Below are positions 19,493-20,047 of a stretch of 20,047 nucleotides of DNA, piece after piece. Source of the stretch: a virus. The notes below the pieces were generated by a model. The model did no database searches and was not told where the DNA came from. It was given only the letters and a program-made list of their open reading frames with translations. The position numbers and the translations under genes are program-made. Every line of letters begins with the position of its first letter. Positions within the stretch are counted from its first letter, which is position 1. The stretch covers positions 1-20,047 of the IMG/VR virus record IMGVR_UViG_3300041964_000040. One strand, given 5' to 3'.

Positions 19493-19822
19493 ATGAAAAC
19501 AATCCTTCTGATTGGCCTCACCTGCTTGTGTCGACTTCCGCGGCTTTGCTAGACTGGCGAGAACTCGGAGGAAATCACTGCACGCTATGGCGCCGTGGTA
19601 GAAACAGTGGCTCACGAATCTGGCAACGCAGAGCTGACGAGGTACGTATTTCGCGTCGACCATTGGCCGTCTCCGTTCAGTTCATCGAGGGAGTCTCTGC
19701 CCGCGAAATGTTCGACGCGCCCAGATCGCTCTACCGGGCTCACGGCGCACGAGGTCGAAGAAATTGTCAGCGCGAACCGCCAGGGTTCATCATGGCGCTT
19801 CGTCTCGAGCGACAAATACTGA
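19493..19822 (+). pseudogene. Small secreted protein, frame-disturbed
   Basis: The ATG at 19493 starts a signal-peptide-like segment (MKTILLIGLTCL), and the next frame continues STSAALLDW. Another frame then reads EEITARYGAVVETVAHESGN, then YVFRVDHW, and the first again gives LAVSVQFIEGVSAREMF, before LTAHEVEEIVSANRQGSSWR and FVSSDKY at a TGA at 19820-19822. Together this is one protein of about 110 residues with at least three frame changes. The layout (signal peptide, x-x-RYG, hydrophobic strand, EIVSANRQGS-x-W) resembles a short family that I associate with Verrucomicrobia. It lies beyond the att region, so it is host DNA or cargo. Confidence 0.5.
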
Positions 19823-19839
19823 CGAATTATCACCTCCTC

Positions 19840-20047
19840 CGCACCAAACAGGAGCCAACCATATTTCGCACCGGAAAAGTAACTCTCGACTCCCCTCTTA
19901 AACTCCCCCTTTTTACAACTTTTCCTAAACACCTCTGTTTTTCTGTCATTTAATTCACATTCCCCCTCTCTCACCACTCCCACACCCACTCAAGCACACA
20001 CACACCCACCAGCCCACCACACACCCACCACCCACCCCACCCCACTC
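19840..20047. other. G-poor, C/A/T low-complexity contig end
   Basis: Composition changes sharply after about 19840: G becomes rare, C-runs dominate, and the last 70 bases are CACACA/CCCACC repeats. No gene can be supported here. Together with the rising number of frame changes toward this end, it looks like poor-quality terminal sequence rather than biology. Confidence 0.6.

Noticed and set aside
1-20047. CRISPR array
   Set aside because: No regularly spaced repeats of CRISPR length; the repeats seen are iterons, arm sites or short tandem pairs.
19840-20047. CA/CCCACC tract as a biological repeat
   Set aside because: Composition shifts abruptly at the contig end with loss of G and no unit structure; more like poor terminal sequence.

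Overview
The window reads as the early and DNA-packaging half of a temperate, lambda-like tailed phage (or prophage) in a GC-rich bacterium. One long minus-strand operon runs leftward from about 17.0 kb to a terminase at the left edge. A lysogeny segment on the plus strand lies at the right: a repressor-like gene, a tyrosine integrase and an attachment region containing a tRNA 3' end. Host assignment is inference. The small secreted protein at the far right resembles a short family I associate with Verrucomicrobia, and the integrase style fits, but no marker gene settles it.

Region by region. 1-1837: large and small terminase subunits, the small one split by a frame change. 1948-2473: two small plus-strand genes inserted against the operon direction (moron-like). 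2475-4541: SPL-like radical SAM enzyme, clamp-loader-like AAA+ ATPase and XRE-type HTH protein. 4554-5423: four small genes. 5487-7818: DUF932 protein, a small Rossmann protein with a Trm1-like motif, and a ParB-fold protein. 7962-9852: DUF3102-like protein, an unrecognised protein and a minimal histidine kinase. 9920-10909: winged-helix replication protein with candidate origin iterons inside its gene. 10876-14240: ASCH protein, small proteins and a HerA-like ATPase. 14237-17005: many short early genes. 17027-17466: hairpin and divergent control region. 17467-19272: repressor and integrase. 19267-19472: att region. 19493-20047: secreted protein gene and a G-poor contig end.

The genes fit an early programme: a repressor at the divergent promoter region would gate the leftward operon, which supplies replication functions (initiator with internal origin, two ATPases), nucleic-acid modification candidates (radical SAM, Rossmann protein, ParB) and then packaging. 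Many adjacent genes overlap by exactly ATGA, so translational coupling is pervasive. Three genes share a leader made of a hairpin with an identical CUGCAA loop followed by GAGUAACC just before the start codon; this is the most unusual regulatory signal here.

Caution: several genes change frame without internal stop codons. This is worst in the last 2.5 kb, where the integrase changes frame at least seven times, and some changes sit at homopolymers. Indel errors near a contig end explain this better than gene decay, but I cannot exclude decay.
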